Translations under genes and position numbers: made by a program
Part shown: piece after piece, positions 34,024-41,019 of the stretch
Layout: each line of letters starts with the position of its first letter
Numbering within the stretch: the first letter of the stretch is position 1
The notes under the pieces: model-generated
Seen by the model: the letters and a program-made list of their open reading frames with translations, nothing else
Databases searched by the model: none
Told to the model about the DNA's origin: nothing
Origin: Pseudomonas sp. IPO3778
GTDB lineage: Bacteria; Pseudomonadota; Gammaproteobacteria; Pseudomonadales; Pseudomonadaceae
Assembly (NCBI RefSeq): GCF_013386825.1
Contig: NZ_JACARC010000020.1
Location: forward strand, 45,367 to 90,263
Direction of reading: 5' to 3'
DNA: 44,897 bases

Positions 34024-34266
34024 TCAGTTCACTCTGGAGAAATCGGGCGTCCAGGCCGGACGCGTCGGCGGCGGGTTTGGATCTGCGATTGCGGCGTTAA
34101 CCATGCCAAGCTTCATGCGCGCGAACATCCGGCCCACCAGCGGGCGGCCGCCACGGCTCTCAATGAACACCCAGTTTCGGTCCTTCAGCCATTTGCGCTG
34201 ATGTGAACGCTGCTTGTAGCCGGTGATCTCGGCCAGTTCGTCGTCCGACAGTATTTCTGCTTGCAT
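34024..34266 (-). CDS. DUF4224 protein, possible excisionase
   Basis: An 80-residue protein, MQAEILSDDELAEITGYKQRS... with the DUF4224 pattern EITGYKQRSHQRKWLKDRNWVFIESRGGRPLV. The family occurs next to phage integrases and may bind DNA; an excisionase or directionality role is inferred from position alone. The reading frame stays open about 110 codons further upstream, but that part is Arg/Pro rich and overlaps the next gene, so ATG 34266 is used. Confidence 0.8.
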   Translation of the reverse strand: MQAEILSDDELAEITGYKQRSHQRKWLKDRNWVFIESRGGRPLVGRMFARMKLGMVNAAIADPNPPPTRPAWTPDFSRVN

Positions 34267-34268
34267 AG

Positions 34269-34490
34269 TTACGTCCCCCCGGCCGCCGTGGGCCGCGCTG
34301 TCTTGATGATGTGAATGACCAGGCCGAAGGTGATCAGCATCCACCCGCAGGTGCCGGCGAAGGCGTAGAGGATGTCGGCTGTTTCGCCGTCGGCCAGAAG
34401 GCGTGGGGCGATCCAGAAGTACCAGCAGCCGCTGCCGACTAGGTACAGCAAAGCGCCCAGCAGGATCAGGGTGAGTTTGATTGCGAACAT
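34269..34490 (-). CDS. Small prophage membrane protein
   Basis: A 73-residue protein with two hydrophobic helices (about 4-31 and 42-63) joined by a short acidic loop (LLADGETADI). No family recognised. It lies 2 bp upstream of the DUF4224 gene on the same strand, in the leftward prophage operon. AAGGAGACC-like sequence precedes its ATG. Confidence 0.6.
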   Translation of the reverse strand: MFAIKLTLILLGALLYLVGSGCWYFWIAPRLLADGETADILYAFAGTCGWMLITFGLVIHIIKTARPTAAGGT

Positions 34491-34532
34491 GTGGTCTCCT
34501 TGCCGCGCTGGGCGGCAGAAGGTGGGTTAGGG

Positions 34533-35387
34533 TTATGCTCTTTCGCAGAGGTCCAGGCCGATCTGGCTTACGCGATCGACACAGGCGGGGTTCAACCAGA
34601 TGCATTCGGTTCGGTTGGCTGTGCCGCGACCGGCGCTGATGCGGGCGGATGTGCTGTAGCTGGCCCAGCCGGGTAGAAGCTCCGCGTACAGGTCACTCGG
34701 GTATCCCGACAGCACGACCATTCCTTCTAGCTCGAGCAAAACCCCGAGTAGCTCGCGGTGTGCTGCATCATCCATCTCGTGTTTGTAGTACCGGCCGCTC
34801 GACGCGCCTTTGTACCTGGTGTCATGCACGTAGGGAGGGTCGACGTAATGCAATGTCTGCGGGCCGTCGTGCGACTTGATCACCTCGATCGCGGGGCGGT
34901 TTTCGATTAGCACGCCGCTTAGCCTCTGGCCGACCTCGGCAAGTTGCTCCGGATAGGAGGCCCAGAGTGACTGGGCTGTGCCGTATTGGCGTTTGGTATC
35001 GATGCGGAAGCCGGTCACGCCCTTGGTCGCACCGGCGGAGCCGAATCCCATTTGCGCCCTGATGATGGTCCGCCTTGCACGCTCGATCGGCTCGGCGCTC
35101 GGCTGCCAGGATAGTTCGAACTCTTCGCGGGAGTAGGGTGTGAATACCAGGCGCTCGACAAGTCCCGATCGCGATTCCTGATCCTGCAAAACCCTGAACA
35201 GATTAACGATGTCGCCATCGAGGTCGTTGTACACCTCGGCATACGACCGAGGCTTTTGCATAAGCACGCCAGCGGCGCCGCCGAAGGACTCTACGTAGCA
35301 GGTGTGCGGCGGGAAGTGTTGCAACACCCACGGCGCGAGCCGGAACTTGGCGCCGTGGTACCGGATGACCGGGGCGGTGATGGTCAT
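34533..35387 (-). CDS. DNA adenine methylase, Dam/D12 class
   Basis: A 284-residue N6-adenine methyltransferase. SAM-binding motif I is visible as ESFGGAAGVL (33-42) after the N-terminal RYHGAKFRLAPW. The catalytic motif is DPPY (183-186), in the alpha order of the D12 class. The target may be GATC, but the target-recognition part cannot be read by eye. There is no restriction endonuclease beside it, so it is probably an orphan phage methylase that protects or marks phage DNA. GGA and a run of A precede ATG 35387. Confidence 0.9.
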   Translation of the reverse strand: MTITAPVIRYHGAKFRLAPWVLQHFPPHTCYVESFGGAAGVLMQKPRSYAEVYNDLDGDIVNLFRVLQDQESRSGLVERLVFTPYSREEFELSWQPSAEPIERARRTIIRAQMGFGSAGATKGVTGFRIDTKRQYGTAQSLWASYPEQLAEVGQRLSGVLIENRPAIEVIKSHDGPQTLHYVDPPYVHDTRYKGASSGRYYKHEMDDAAHRELLGVLLELEGMVVLSGYPSDLYAELLPGWASYSTSARISAGRGTANRTECIWLNPACVDRVSQIGLDLCERA

Positions 35388-35527
35388 AATTATTTTTTCC
35401 AGGCGTGCGCCCGCCGCTCACCGGCAGGCATGTAGGGGAATGGAGTAATGGCTTTTTGCTCGGGTATCTCGACCCTTTGGATGGGTGTACAACAGGTGTT
35501 CAATTCGTTGCGCCTGTGGGAGGACGC

Positions 35528-35770
35528 GTGTCACACAACCTCGATGTGCCGATCGCTCATGAGTACCGAGGTCACACGGTATTCCTCAAGTTCGTCTGGA
35601 AAAGACCTAACGACCGGGTGCCTGCATCCGCGACAATCATTGAGCCCGTGGACATACACGGAATGGGTGAAGTCGCCGCTGTATTGCCAGGCCCATGGAG
35701 TGACTACCCGGCCGCCCTGCACGATGCGATGTCAGCGGCAGAGCGCTGGGTTGATAGCCAGCTTCCGTGA
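35528..35770 (+). CDS. Small prophage protein, unknown
   Basis: The 80 residues from GTG 35528 (GGAGGA at 35519-35524, rather close) read like a real compact protein: HEYRGHTVFLKFVWKRPNDRVPASATIIEP, then a helix ending DAMSAAERWVDSQLP. An ATG at 35405 would give 121 residues but adds a stretch with no conserved look. No domain recognised. It is one of the few rightward genes in the left arm, opposite to the methylase. Confidence 0.5.
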   Translation: MSHNLDVPIAHEYRGHTVFLKFVWKRPNDRVPASATIIEPVDIHGMGEVAAVLPGPWSDYPAALHDAMSAAERWVDSQLP

Positions 35771-35798
35771 TCCCGCCCACCGGTAGGCACGTGGAGGG

Positions 35799-35951
35799 AT
35801 GAGCTATCTGAAATCCATTCTGGACGAGAGCGAGAACTGTGCTAGAAATGACATGTCGCGCATCCATTTCAGAGATTTGCTGTTGAAGTGGTTAGCGCGG
35901 CTGGCGCTCTATCAAGTCATTGGAGCGAGCTCTTCAAGCTGTGGGCAATGA
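35799..35951 (+). CDS. Possible 50-residue ORF, unknown
   Basis: ATG 35799 to TGA 35949-35951, beginning MSYLKSILDESENCARNDM and containing an amphipathic segment FRDLLLKWLARLALYQVIG. GGAGGG lies directly against the ATG, too close for normal initiation, so a start at the second Met (35853) is possible. Support is weak. Confidence 0.25.
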   Translation: MSYLKSILDESENCARNDMSRIHFRDLLLKWLARLALYQVIGASSSSCGQ

Positions 35952-35953
35952 TT

Positions 35954-36030
35954 CAGCGGACCGAAGTAGTTAGCCGCGAGTTAAACAACTCCCTTCCTTT
36001 GGGCTAGTAACTCAACGCCTTGGTCCGCTG
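35954..36030. other. Three-stem structured element in a gene-free stretch
   Basis: Outer stem CAGCGGACC (35954-35962) / GGTCCGCTG (36022-36030). Inside it are AGTTAGCC against GGCTA-GT-AACT with a 2-nt bulge, and a small hairpin GAGTT-AAAC-AACTC (35978-35991). The stretch 35952-36097 has no convincing ORF. It could be a small RNA or a 3' structure; no known family was recognised. Confidence 0.4.
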
Positions 36031-36097
36031 GTCACATCCACCGGTCACTTGCAGATGACGTCGCAGGCGAACCAGAGGGTGGCGATCATGGCGTCAC

Positions 36098-36334
36098 CTA
36101 GTCAGGCTTGTACTTGGCGAGCCGCCACAGAGTGTTGTTGCTCCGGCTGTGGTCCGACTCGACCAGGCCATCACGTTTCATCAACTCCAGTTCGCGGCGG
36201 ACCTGCTTGGTGGTGAACGGCTCAATGTGGAACCGGAACCACCAGGTGCAGAACCAGTTATCTCGGGAGCCGCCGGCGCCCCTCATGTACGTGGTGATGC
36301 GCTGGCGCAGGATTGATTCACTTTCATCAGGCAT
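36098..36334 (-). CDS. Small prophage protein with wHTH-like C-terminus
   Basis: A 78-residue protein. The C-terminal half (TTKQVRRELELMKRDGLVESDHSRSNNTLWRLAKY) has the look of a winged helix: a recognition helix, then a two-strand wing. The N-terminal half is rich in Arg and aromatic residues. It may be a DNA-binding regulator; no family name can be given. A leftward gene of the prophage left arm. Confidence 0.6.
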   Translation of the reverse strand: MPDESESILRQRITTYMRGAGGSRDNWFCTWWFRFHIEPFTTKQVRRELELMKRDGLVESDHSRSNNTLWRLAKYKPD

Positions 36335-36409
36335 GCCGGGTTCCTTGCCGCTATAGCGGCTGACTTTGAAGGGGGGATATGGGGAGGGGTGGACCGAAAG
36401 AGTGAGGCG

Positions 36410-36610
36410 CTAATTCCAGCGAACGTCGAGTTCTGAAATTTGTTCCTGCAGCTGCTCTATGAGTTCAAACCAAGAATCGAAACCATTTGATTCGTTCTGG
36501 ATCAGGAACAGGTAATAACCTCCGGTTTCACCTGCGCGGTCATCCTGAATTTCTATCGTCCAACCGGCGTATTCGCCAGTCAAAACTGTTCCAGTACGAA
36601 TGATCTGCAT
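36410..36610 (-). CDS. Small acidic prophage protein, unknown
   Basis: A 66-residue acidic protein with beta-rich start (MQIIRTGTVLTGEYAGWTIEIQDD) and an aromatic/acidic end (FDSWFELIEQLQEQISELDVRWN). Base composition is slightly richer in A+T than its neighbours. The pattern recalls small immunity-type proteins, but no partner toxin is visible, so I leave it unassigned. Confidence 0.5.
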   Translation of the reverse strand: MQIIRTGTVLTGEYAGWTIEIQDDRAGETGGYYLFLIQNESNGFDSWFELIEQLQEQISELDVRWN

Positions 36611-36656
36611 GTGTTGGTCGGAATCCAGTGAATGTCTGAAATGGCAGCTGTACTTT

Positions 36657-36995
36657 TTACATCAGCTTGGAAAATGTTGGTACTGCGGCATTCTCCCTCG
36701 TTACCAGATCATGGGCATTCACAACCGTCATGCCGAGGCGTTCGGCGATCAGGACTTCCAGGCGGGCACCCTTTGAATGCTCCCAGCCGGGCAGGGTGGC
36801 CACGGTGTCGCAGTCCATCAGGGCGGCAATGTCGCGGCGCATGCAGTCGTTCCAGGTGCCGCCGTCGGGGTTGAGTTCGGCGGGGTTGGTGACGGTGTGG
36901 CCGCCGGCGCGCAGGTTGGTGGTCATTGCGTGGAAGGCGGCGAAGTTGAGGCCGGGCAGGCCGGTCATGGGCCCGCTGAGGTAGATGCGCTTCAT
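36657..36995 (-). CDS. DUF4406 (nucleoside 2-deoxyribosyltransferase-like) protein
   Basis: A 112-residue protein with IYLSGPMTGLPGLNFAAFHA at the start and RRDIAALMDCDTVATLPGWEHSKGARLEVLIAERLGM in the second half. Both are DUF4406 hallmarks in a deoxyribosyltransferase-like fold. Phage members may act in nucleotide salvage or base exchange, but activity is unproven. Its ATG overlaps the stop of the upstream gene by 4 bp (36992-36995). Confidence 0.85.
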   Translation of the reverse strand: MKRIYLSGPMTGLPGLNFAAFHAMTTNLRAGGHTVTNPAELNPDGGTWNDCMRRDIAALMDCDTVATLPGWEHSKGARLEVLIAERLGMTVVNAHDLVTRENAAVPTFSKLM

Positions 36996-37267
36996 GCAAC
37001 CTCCTTGTCATGACCCTGGCAGCCACCGCCGGCGAAATCGAAGCCTTCACACGGCGGGCCAAAGGGAAGTACCTCTTTGCCCTGGGCCAGCGCCTCGAGC
37101 AGATGTTCCTTAGCCTCGTCGGCGGTGCATTCCCGTCCATCCACACGGAACATGCCTTTGAGCTGACGCTTGCTGAAGTCACGAATCGCCCCGCGCACGC
37201 TCAGGTGAATGTGAAAGGTACGGCCGTGCAGTCCGAAAGGATCAGCCGGTTTGTTTTCTGTAGGCAT
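36992..37267 (-). CDS. Prophage protein, unknown
   Basis: A 91-residue protein from ATG 37267 (AAGGA ribosome site just upstream): HGRTFHIHLSVRGAIRDFSKRQLKGMFRVDGRECTADEAKEHLLEALAQGKEVLPFG. The last part has a Gly/Cys-rich end (CEGFDFAGGGCQGHD). No family recognised. First gene of a leftward pair with the DUF4406 gene, divergent from the gene at 37338. Confidence 0.6.
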   Translation of the reverse strand: MPTENKPADPFGLHGRTFHIHLSVRGAIRDFSKRQLKGMFRVDGRECTADEAKEHLLEALAQGKEVLPFGPPCEGFDFAGGGCQGHDKEVA

Positions 37268-37279
37268 GGAGAGTCCTTG

Positions 37280-37310
37280 CCGGGCCATGCCCGGGGTGTG
37301 GTGCTACGAT
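37280..37310. promoter_or_regulatory. Palindrome and extended -10 in a divergent gap
   Basis: CCGGGC-CAT-GCCCGG (37280-37294) is followed by a rightward extended -10 TGCTACGAT (37302-37310) pointing at the gene starting 37338. No -35 at normal spacing is seen, which fits an extended -10 promoter. The palindrome could be an operator. Confidence 0.35.
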
Positions 37311-37337
37311 GGCCCCTTCCTCTAAATGGGCTGGACC

Positions 37338-37568
37338 ATGACAAAGCACGATATTTACGATGAGATCGAAGGCTTTCAGGTTTGGAACTACATGGAGTGC
37401 GACAAGGACGAGGAAGGCCGGGAAACCTGGCGTATCAACGTCGAGGTAAAGCGTGGTGGTGAGGTGGTGGTACCGGTTGTTGCGGGTGACCGAACCTATG
37501 TTGATCGTGGCCTGGCGCAGGTGGCTGGGCGTGAGGTCGGCGCCAGGCTGATTGTCGAACGTACATAG
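37338..37568 (+). CDS. Small prophage protein, unknown
   Basis: A 76-residue acidic protein, MTKHDIYDEIEGFQVWNYMECDKDEEGRETWRINVEVK..., mostly predicted strand. No family recognised. ATG 37338 is preferred over 37326 because it begins the more typical sequence. It is transcribed rightward, opposite to most of the left arm, and lies just before the DUF2971 gene. Confidence 0.55.
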   Translation: MTKHDIYDEIEGFQVWNYMECDKDEEGRETWRINVEVKRGGEVVVPVVAGDRTYVDRGLAQVAGREVGARLIVERT

Positions 37569-37646
37569 TTTCGCCAAAGTGGCATGATTGTTAAGTCGGG
37601 ATGTTTTTTATTCGGCGCTTATATGGCCGAGCTACGGGGATGCATC

Positions 37647-38504
37647 ATGGAAGTCGAAGTCCTTAAAAGCCTGAATGAAGATATGGTCCTATGGCGGTAC
37701 ATGTCGCTAGATAAGTTTATAAATTTACTAAGCGACCAATCTCTATATTTTGCAAGTTTGGCTTCATATAAGCAGTCTGATCCTTTTGAGGGTTATCCGC
37801 CGCTCGTTGCATTGCAGGCTATGTATTCTGTAAGTGATAAAGCATATGCGGACCTATATGCGGTGCTTGATCGCGTTAGTGGCGCCGGCGTTAAAGTTGA
37901 AGAGCTCGCTGGAGAGCCAGGACAAGCGCTACGCAAAGCACTAGATAATCGGTTTTCGGATTTCAGGAAACTTACTGAAGCAGTATTCAAGGGGACGATG
38001 GTTAGCTGCTGGTATCAGTCCGAACATCAATCTGAAGCAATGTGGAAGCTCTATAGCGACCAATTGAAAGGTGTCGCCATACGCACGACCGTCGGTGGCC
38101 TGGCAAAATCGCTGAAAGAGTCTCACACTACCGATAAAAAGGTTTTTATCGGTAAGATAAAGTACCTTGATTATGGAAATGCAGAGTTGACTCCGCAGGA
38201 TTGCGTAGTTGATGGGCATATAGTGCCGCTTCTTAAGCGTATCTCGTTTAGTCATGAAAACGAAGTTAGAGCTTTTTTTGTGGGTGATGCGAATTATTCT
38301 AATATTGAAGTATTTGTTCCAGAGTCGAAGCATGTCAATGTTGAAGCTAGAAAACTGATCGATGCCGTTTACATTTCTCCCTATTCCAACGCGCCATTTG
38401 CGAATGCTGTCAAAGCAGTTTGTAAGGTTTTTGGGTTGGAGTGCAGCGTCACTCAGTCAGATCTTTTAGGGGGCGTGGATCAACTTTTTGATTTTGCGAA
38501 GTAG
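37647..38504 (+). CDS. DUF2971 family protein, AT-rich cargo gene
   Basis: A 285-residue protein from ATG 37647 (GGGGA at 37636-37640). The opening VLWRYMSLDKFINLLSDQSLYFASLASYKQSDPFEG is the DUF2971 signature. Further on are MVSCWYQSEHQSEAMWKLYSDQLKGVAIRTT and FSHENEVRAFF, typical conserved blocks. The biochemical role of the family is unknown; members occur in prophages and other accessory regions. Codon use and base composition are clearly more AT-rich than the flanking prophage genes, pointing to separate acquisition. It is rightward among leftward genes, as expected for a lysogenic-conversion (moron) gene. Its stop is one base from the convergent next gene. Confidence 0.85.
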   Translation: MEVEVLKSLNEDMVLWRYMSLDKFINLLSDQSLYFASLASYKQSDPFEGYPPLVALQAMYSVSDKAYADLYAVLDRVSGAGVKVEELAGEPGQALRKALDNRFSDFRKLTEAVFKGTMVSCWYQSEHQSEAMWKLYSDQLKGVAIRTTVGGLAKSLKESHTTDKKVFIGKIKYLDYGNAELTPQDCVVDGHIVPLLKRISFSHENEVRAFFVGDANYSNIEVFVPESKHVNVEARKLIDAVYISPYSNAPFANAVKAVCKVFGLECSVTQSDLLGGVDQLFDFAK

Positions 38505-38505
38505 A

Positions 38506-39363
38506 TCAATCACCACAAAAGCAGGCTATAGCTTCGTCGTGGTCGGCGAACATGTCGAATTGGGTGTCGGAGTAGTCGAGCATCTGCTGGTAGCTGGGAC
38601 GGTCGCTACGGAAGCGGGCGCCGTCGCCGGTGAACTTCCCGCCGGACACGACTGAGCTTTCCATGCGAGCCCACCATTCGGCCTTGGGCCGGTCGCTGGC
38701 GATTATCGAATAGACCTGCTTGGCACCCTTCAAGAAACAAAGGTCGCAGTTGCCTTCCAGCGTCCTTCCGTTAATCGTCGACAGCATCAGGTCGAATGGT
38801 TGGCCGGCCCAGAAGTCGGTCACGTCCTGAACGCCGACACCGGCGTCAGCCAGCGGCATCACCATCGTGGCCCACTTGCTTTCGCTGGTGCTTTTGCGGT
38901 GCCGAATCTTCACGACGCGGCGCGGCTCATCGGCACGGATGCCTGTCATCATGTCCAGCGGCGCTTCCTCGGTAGAAAGGCGCAAGCTGCGCAGGTACTT
39001 GTGGATGATGCGGATCTTCAGGTCGATCGTGCAGAACCTGGTCACGGGGTTGGGCAGGTACTTTCGTTTACGGATCAGGGCTTCGAACGGTTCGCCCTGG
39101 CGACTGGCGGTGGCGTAGTCCACCACCGCAAAACCTGCCTCATCGTCCCGAAACTCCAGCCAGACAATCGGCACTGCCCAGCGCTCGGCGCATTCCCGAA
39201 CAAACTCCAGGGTGGCTGGGTGCTCCTTCCCGGTGTTGGCGAAGGTGACGACCAGATCGCTCAGGTCCTCGTTGTAGTCCAGCACCTGGCGCAGCATGTA
39301 GGCGCTGGTGCGGCCGCCGGAAAAGCTGACGACCGTCGTCCCGGACAATTTGTAGGGAGACAT
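38506..39363 (-). CDS. PAPS reductase/ATP pyrophosphatase-like phage protein
   Basis: A 285-residue adenine-nucleotide alpha-hydrolase of the PAPS-reductase superfamily. The PP-loop is SFSGGRTSAY (13-22). Five cysteines are suggestively placed: Cys111 (RFCTIDLK), Cys206 and Cys209 (NCDLCFLKG), Cys281 and Cys283 (CFCGD end). This recalls cysteine sets that hold Fe-S clusters or carry sulfur in related enzymes such as TtcA or DndC. Phage copies are common but their reaction is not settled; sulfate assimilation or nucleic acid sulfur modification are options. No dnd partner genes are nearby. Confidence 0.85.
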   Translation of the reverse strand: MSPYKLSGTTVVSFSGGRTSAYMLRQVLDYNEDLSDLVVTFANTGKEHPATLEFVRECAERWAVPIVWLEFRDDEAGFAVVDYATASRQGEPFEALIRKRKYLPNPVTRFCTIDLKIRIIHKYLRSLRLSTEEAPLDMMTGIRADEPRRVVKIRHRKSTSESKWATMVMPLADAGVGVQDVTDFWAGQPFDLMLSTINGRTLEGNCDLCFLKGAKQVYSIIASDRPKAEWWARMESSVVSGGKFTGDGARFRSDRPSYQQMLDYSDTQFDMFADHDEAIACFCGD

Positions 39364-39441
39364 AGGGGATCCTCGCCGGCTGGCGCGATTCGAAAATTGG
39401 GTTGATGATTTGCGCTCAGCAAAAACCTGACGGTGACTGCG

Positions 39442-39627
39442 ATGAGCACGAAAACCGATGTGGAAGCGATACGCCTGATAGGCGATGAGGTTGTGCGGCT
39501 GCTGAGCCTTCCTGATGAAGCGCTCGAGGCAGAGGCCAGCCAGGGGCTTAGGCTGATCGCTGATCTGGCACGGTGGCGCGACCTGGCGGGACTATCTGCT
39601 GCTGAGCCTTATGGCGTGATTCGTTGA
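39442..39627 (+). CDS. Small helical prophage protein, unknown
   Basis: A 61-residue, mostly helical, acidic protein (VEAIRLIGDEVVRLLSLPDEALEAEASQGLRLIADLARWRDLAGL). No strong ribosome site. Family not recognised. It lies divergent from the PAPS-reductase-like gene. Confidence 0.45.
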   Translation: MSTKTDVEAIRLIGDEVVRLLSLPDEALEAEASQGLRLIADLARWRDLAGLSAAEPYGVIR

Positions 39628-39698
39628 TATGGGTAGGTCCAAGCAGGCTTTTTTGAAAGGAGTACAATTAAGTCTTGACTTTCAGGAGATCTAAAAAA

Positions 39699-39950
39699 AT
39701 GCAGCAGAGTGGACACGAAATTATCTATCCGTTGAATGGCAACGACTTTGCTTGCTCGATTTCGAGTCGAGACGGGAGCGGCGCTCCGAAGAACGGCAGA
39801 ATCATCCGGCGTTGCGGTCGACGCCACGCGCTGGTGTTCGATCATCCAGGGCCGTGGCCGAATGACGGGGCGGCATTCGAATCCATGCGGATCAAAGCGT
39901 TGTCTGTCGCTTTTCAGGCGCCGCCCTCCATTACCGGATGCAGCGAGTAG
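39699..39950 (+). CDS. Small basic prophage protein, unknown
   Basis: An 83-residue protein from ATG 39699 with an AGGAG ribosome site at 39684-39688. It has an Arg-rich middle (KNGRIIRRCGRRHALVFDHPGPWPND) and a short tail. The clear ribosome site is the best support. A competing frame (39736-40137) looks like a shadow. Function unknown. Confidence 0.5.
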   Translation: MQQSGHEIIYPLNGNDFACSISSRDGSGAPKNGRIIRRCGRRHALVFDHPGPWPNDGAAFESMRIKALSVAFQAPPSITGCSE

Positions 39951-39956
39951 GGTGGG

Positions 39957-40316
39957 TTATGCGGGTCTTTCGATTTCGTCGTCAGGCTCTGGCGGATCGT
40001 CTTCGAGCGACTTCATACCAGCCGCTCGAAGTAGCTTTGACACCTTTTCGGTAACGACAAAAGGTGTCGTGACACACTTGAGCATCTGCGCCGCCGTTTC
40101 AAAGTCGGCAGCGATGACGTTGCGCAGTGGGTTCTGAAACACTTCCTGCTGGTTGTTGAAGCCGTGCTGCTTCATCAGGCGCTTGAGGTCGGACTTGAAC
40201 ACACCGGCCACCTCAACCGTAAATTTCTCGACGCCCAATGCAGTGTTCTTCGTGGCTTCCTTCTCGCGCTTGCGGCGCTGCTTCTTGGCTTCCGCCGTCA
40301 GCTCTTCCTCGGCCAT
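39957..40316 (-). CDS. Prophage protein with basic N-terminus, unknown
   Basis: A 119-residue protein with a highly charged start (EEELTAEAKKQRRKREKEATK), a helical core KSDLKRLMKQHGFNNQQEVFQNPLRNVIAADFETAAQMLKC, and an acidic, Pro-rich end. The core looks like a DNA-binding or regulatory phage protein; no family recognised. It contains the shared motif at 40038-40075, which codes for CVTTPFVVTEKVSKL; a similar peptide (VATLPGESEKVSR) occurs in the small gene at 43338. Leftward early operon. Confidence 0.65.
   Translation of the reverse strand: MAEEELTAEAKKQRRKREKEATKNTALGVEKFTVEVAGVFKSDLKRLMKQHGFNNQQEVFQNPLRNVIAADFETAAQMLKCVTTPFVVTEKVSKLLRAAGMKSLEDDPPEPDDEIERPA
40038..40075 (-). repeat. Left copy of a 38-bp motif shared with the right operon
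   Basis: Read on the minus strand it starts GTGTCACGACAC (40075-40064) and ends CCGAAAAGGTGTCA (40051-40038). It aligns without gaps to 43375-43412, 27 of 38 bases identical by hand count. The first part is a near-palindrome (GTGTC-RY-GACAC). Confidence 0.6.
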
Positions 40317-40401
40317 GGCCTACCTCTTCGATTCCACTTGCCGGAATTGCCAGCCATGTTGGGCGGCGCCGCGCGGCGGTGATCTTGTTGATGCGCTTCA
40401 T
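40213..40401 (-). CDS. Doubtful overlapping ORF
   Basis: ATG 40401 overlaps the upstream gene's stop in the ATGA manner used elsewhere in this operon, giving 62 residues beginning MKRINKITAARRRPTWLAIPA. But it runs about 100 bp into the next gene, and its second half is Gly/Arg-rich filler. It may be a real short coupled ORF or chance. Confidence 0.2.
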   Translation of the reverse strand: MKRINKITAARRRPTWLAIPASGIEEVGHGRGRADGGSQEAAPQAREGSHEEHCIGRREIYG

Positions 40402-40697
40402 GGGGTGTCGGCGAACTTGAAGCCGTTCTCTTGAGCGATCAGCCTGGCCCGCTTACTGTCGGTGCCGAACTCTTTGGCCGCCTCGATGGCGGACAAGCCG
40501 GCGTCTGCCAGTTCCTTCAGCCTGGGCGCATCCTTGTCGCGGGCAGCCTTCAGCTTGATGCTGCGGGTGCTTTTGATTGGGCCGCCGACTTCACCGCTGA
40601 CGCCGCGGGCAATCTGCTCCGCCTTGTTGCCGGCGCCGAAGAAGGCGTCCATCTGGCGATGCAGATCGGCGATCACCGCGTCTTTCGGGTTGGCCAT
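40398..40697 (-). CDS. Prophage protein with HTH-like C-terminus, unknown
   Basis: A 99-residue protein from ATG 40697: VIADLHRQMDAFFGAGNKAEQIARGVSGEVGG, then LKELADAGLSAIEAAKEFGTDSKRARLIAQENGFKF. The latter resembles a helix-turn-helix with recognition helix around SKRARLIAQ. It may be a small regulator; not assigned to a family. Leftward early operon, 11 bp after its upstream neighbour. Confidence 0.6.
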   Translation of the reverse strand: MANPKDAVIADLHRQMDAFFGAGNKAEQIARGVSGEVGGPIKSTRSIKLKAARDKDAPRLKELADAGLSAIEAAKEFGTDSKRARLIAQENGFKFADTP

Positions 40698-40708
40698 CGG
40701 TACGCCGA

Positions 40709-40993
40709 TCACTGCGACCACCCTTCGATGTTGATCTTCTTGCCGTCAGCGCGGGCTTCCAGCACCTGAGCGCGGTTGATCGCTGCCTTCCAGGTGAAGC
40801 AGATGCCCATGACCTTGCCGGTGGAGCGCTCGACGACGTGATAGGCGCCGGTACCCTTGTTGACTACCTGGAAGCGAACCTCCTGCGCGGGTTGTTCTTT
40901 GCCGATCATGGCGTACATCACGCCAGTGGCGATGGTTGCGCGGACACGGAGGGCTGCGAGCCCTTCGGAGCGTGCTTGCATTGATGGGTGCAT
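40709..40993 (-). CDS. Prophage protein, unknown
   Basis: A 94-residue protein, with EVRFQVVNKGTGAYHVVERSTGKVMGICFTWKAAINRAQVLEARADGK as a small alpha/beta core. The start may be ATG 40993 or the second Met (40981). No family recognised. It is the first gene after the inverted repeat at 41020-41087 in the leftward direction. Confidence 0.6.
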   Translation of the reverse strand: MHPSMQARSEGLAALRVRATIATGVMYAMIGKEQPAQEVRFQVVNKGTGAYHVVERSTGKVMGICFTWKAAINRAQVLEARADGKKINIEGWSQ

Positions 40994-41019
40994 GTCTTGT
41001 CCCTAGGTGTTGGGTTGCG

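Noticed and set aside
34533..35387. A restriction-modification system around the Dam-like methylase
   Set aside because: No endonuclease or specificity subunit is encoded next to it; an orphan phage methylase is simpler.
35448..35786. 112-codon plus-strand ORF in the frame next to the small gene at 35528
   Set aside because: Its translation is Ser/Cys/Arg rich and looks like a frame shadow; the other frame gives a more protein-like sequence.
38506..39363. A DND phosphorothioation system
   Set aside because: Only a PAPS-reductase-like protein is present; no DndB, DndD, DndE or cysteine desulfurase homologues occur nearby.
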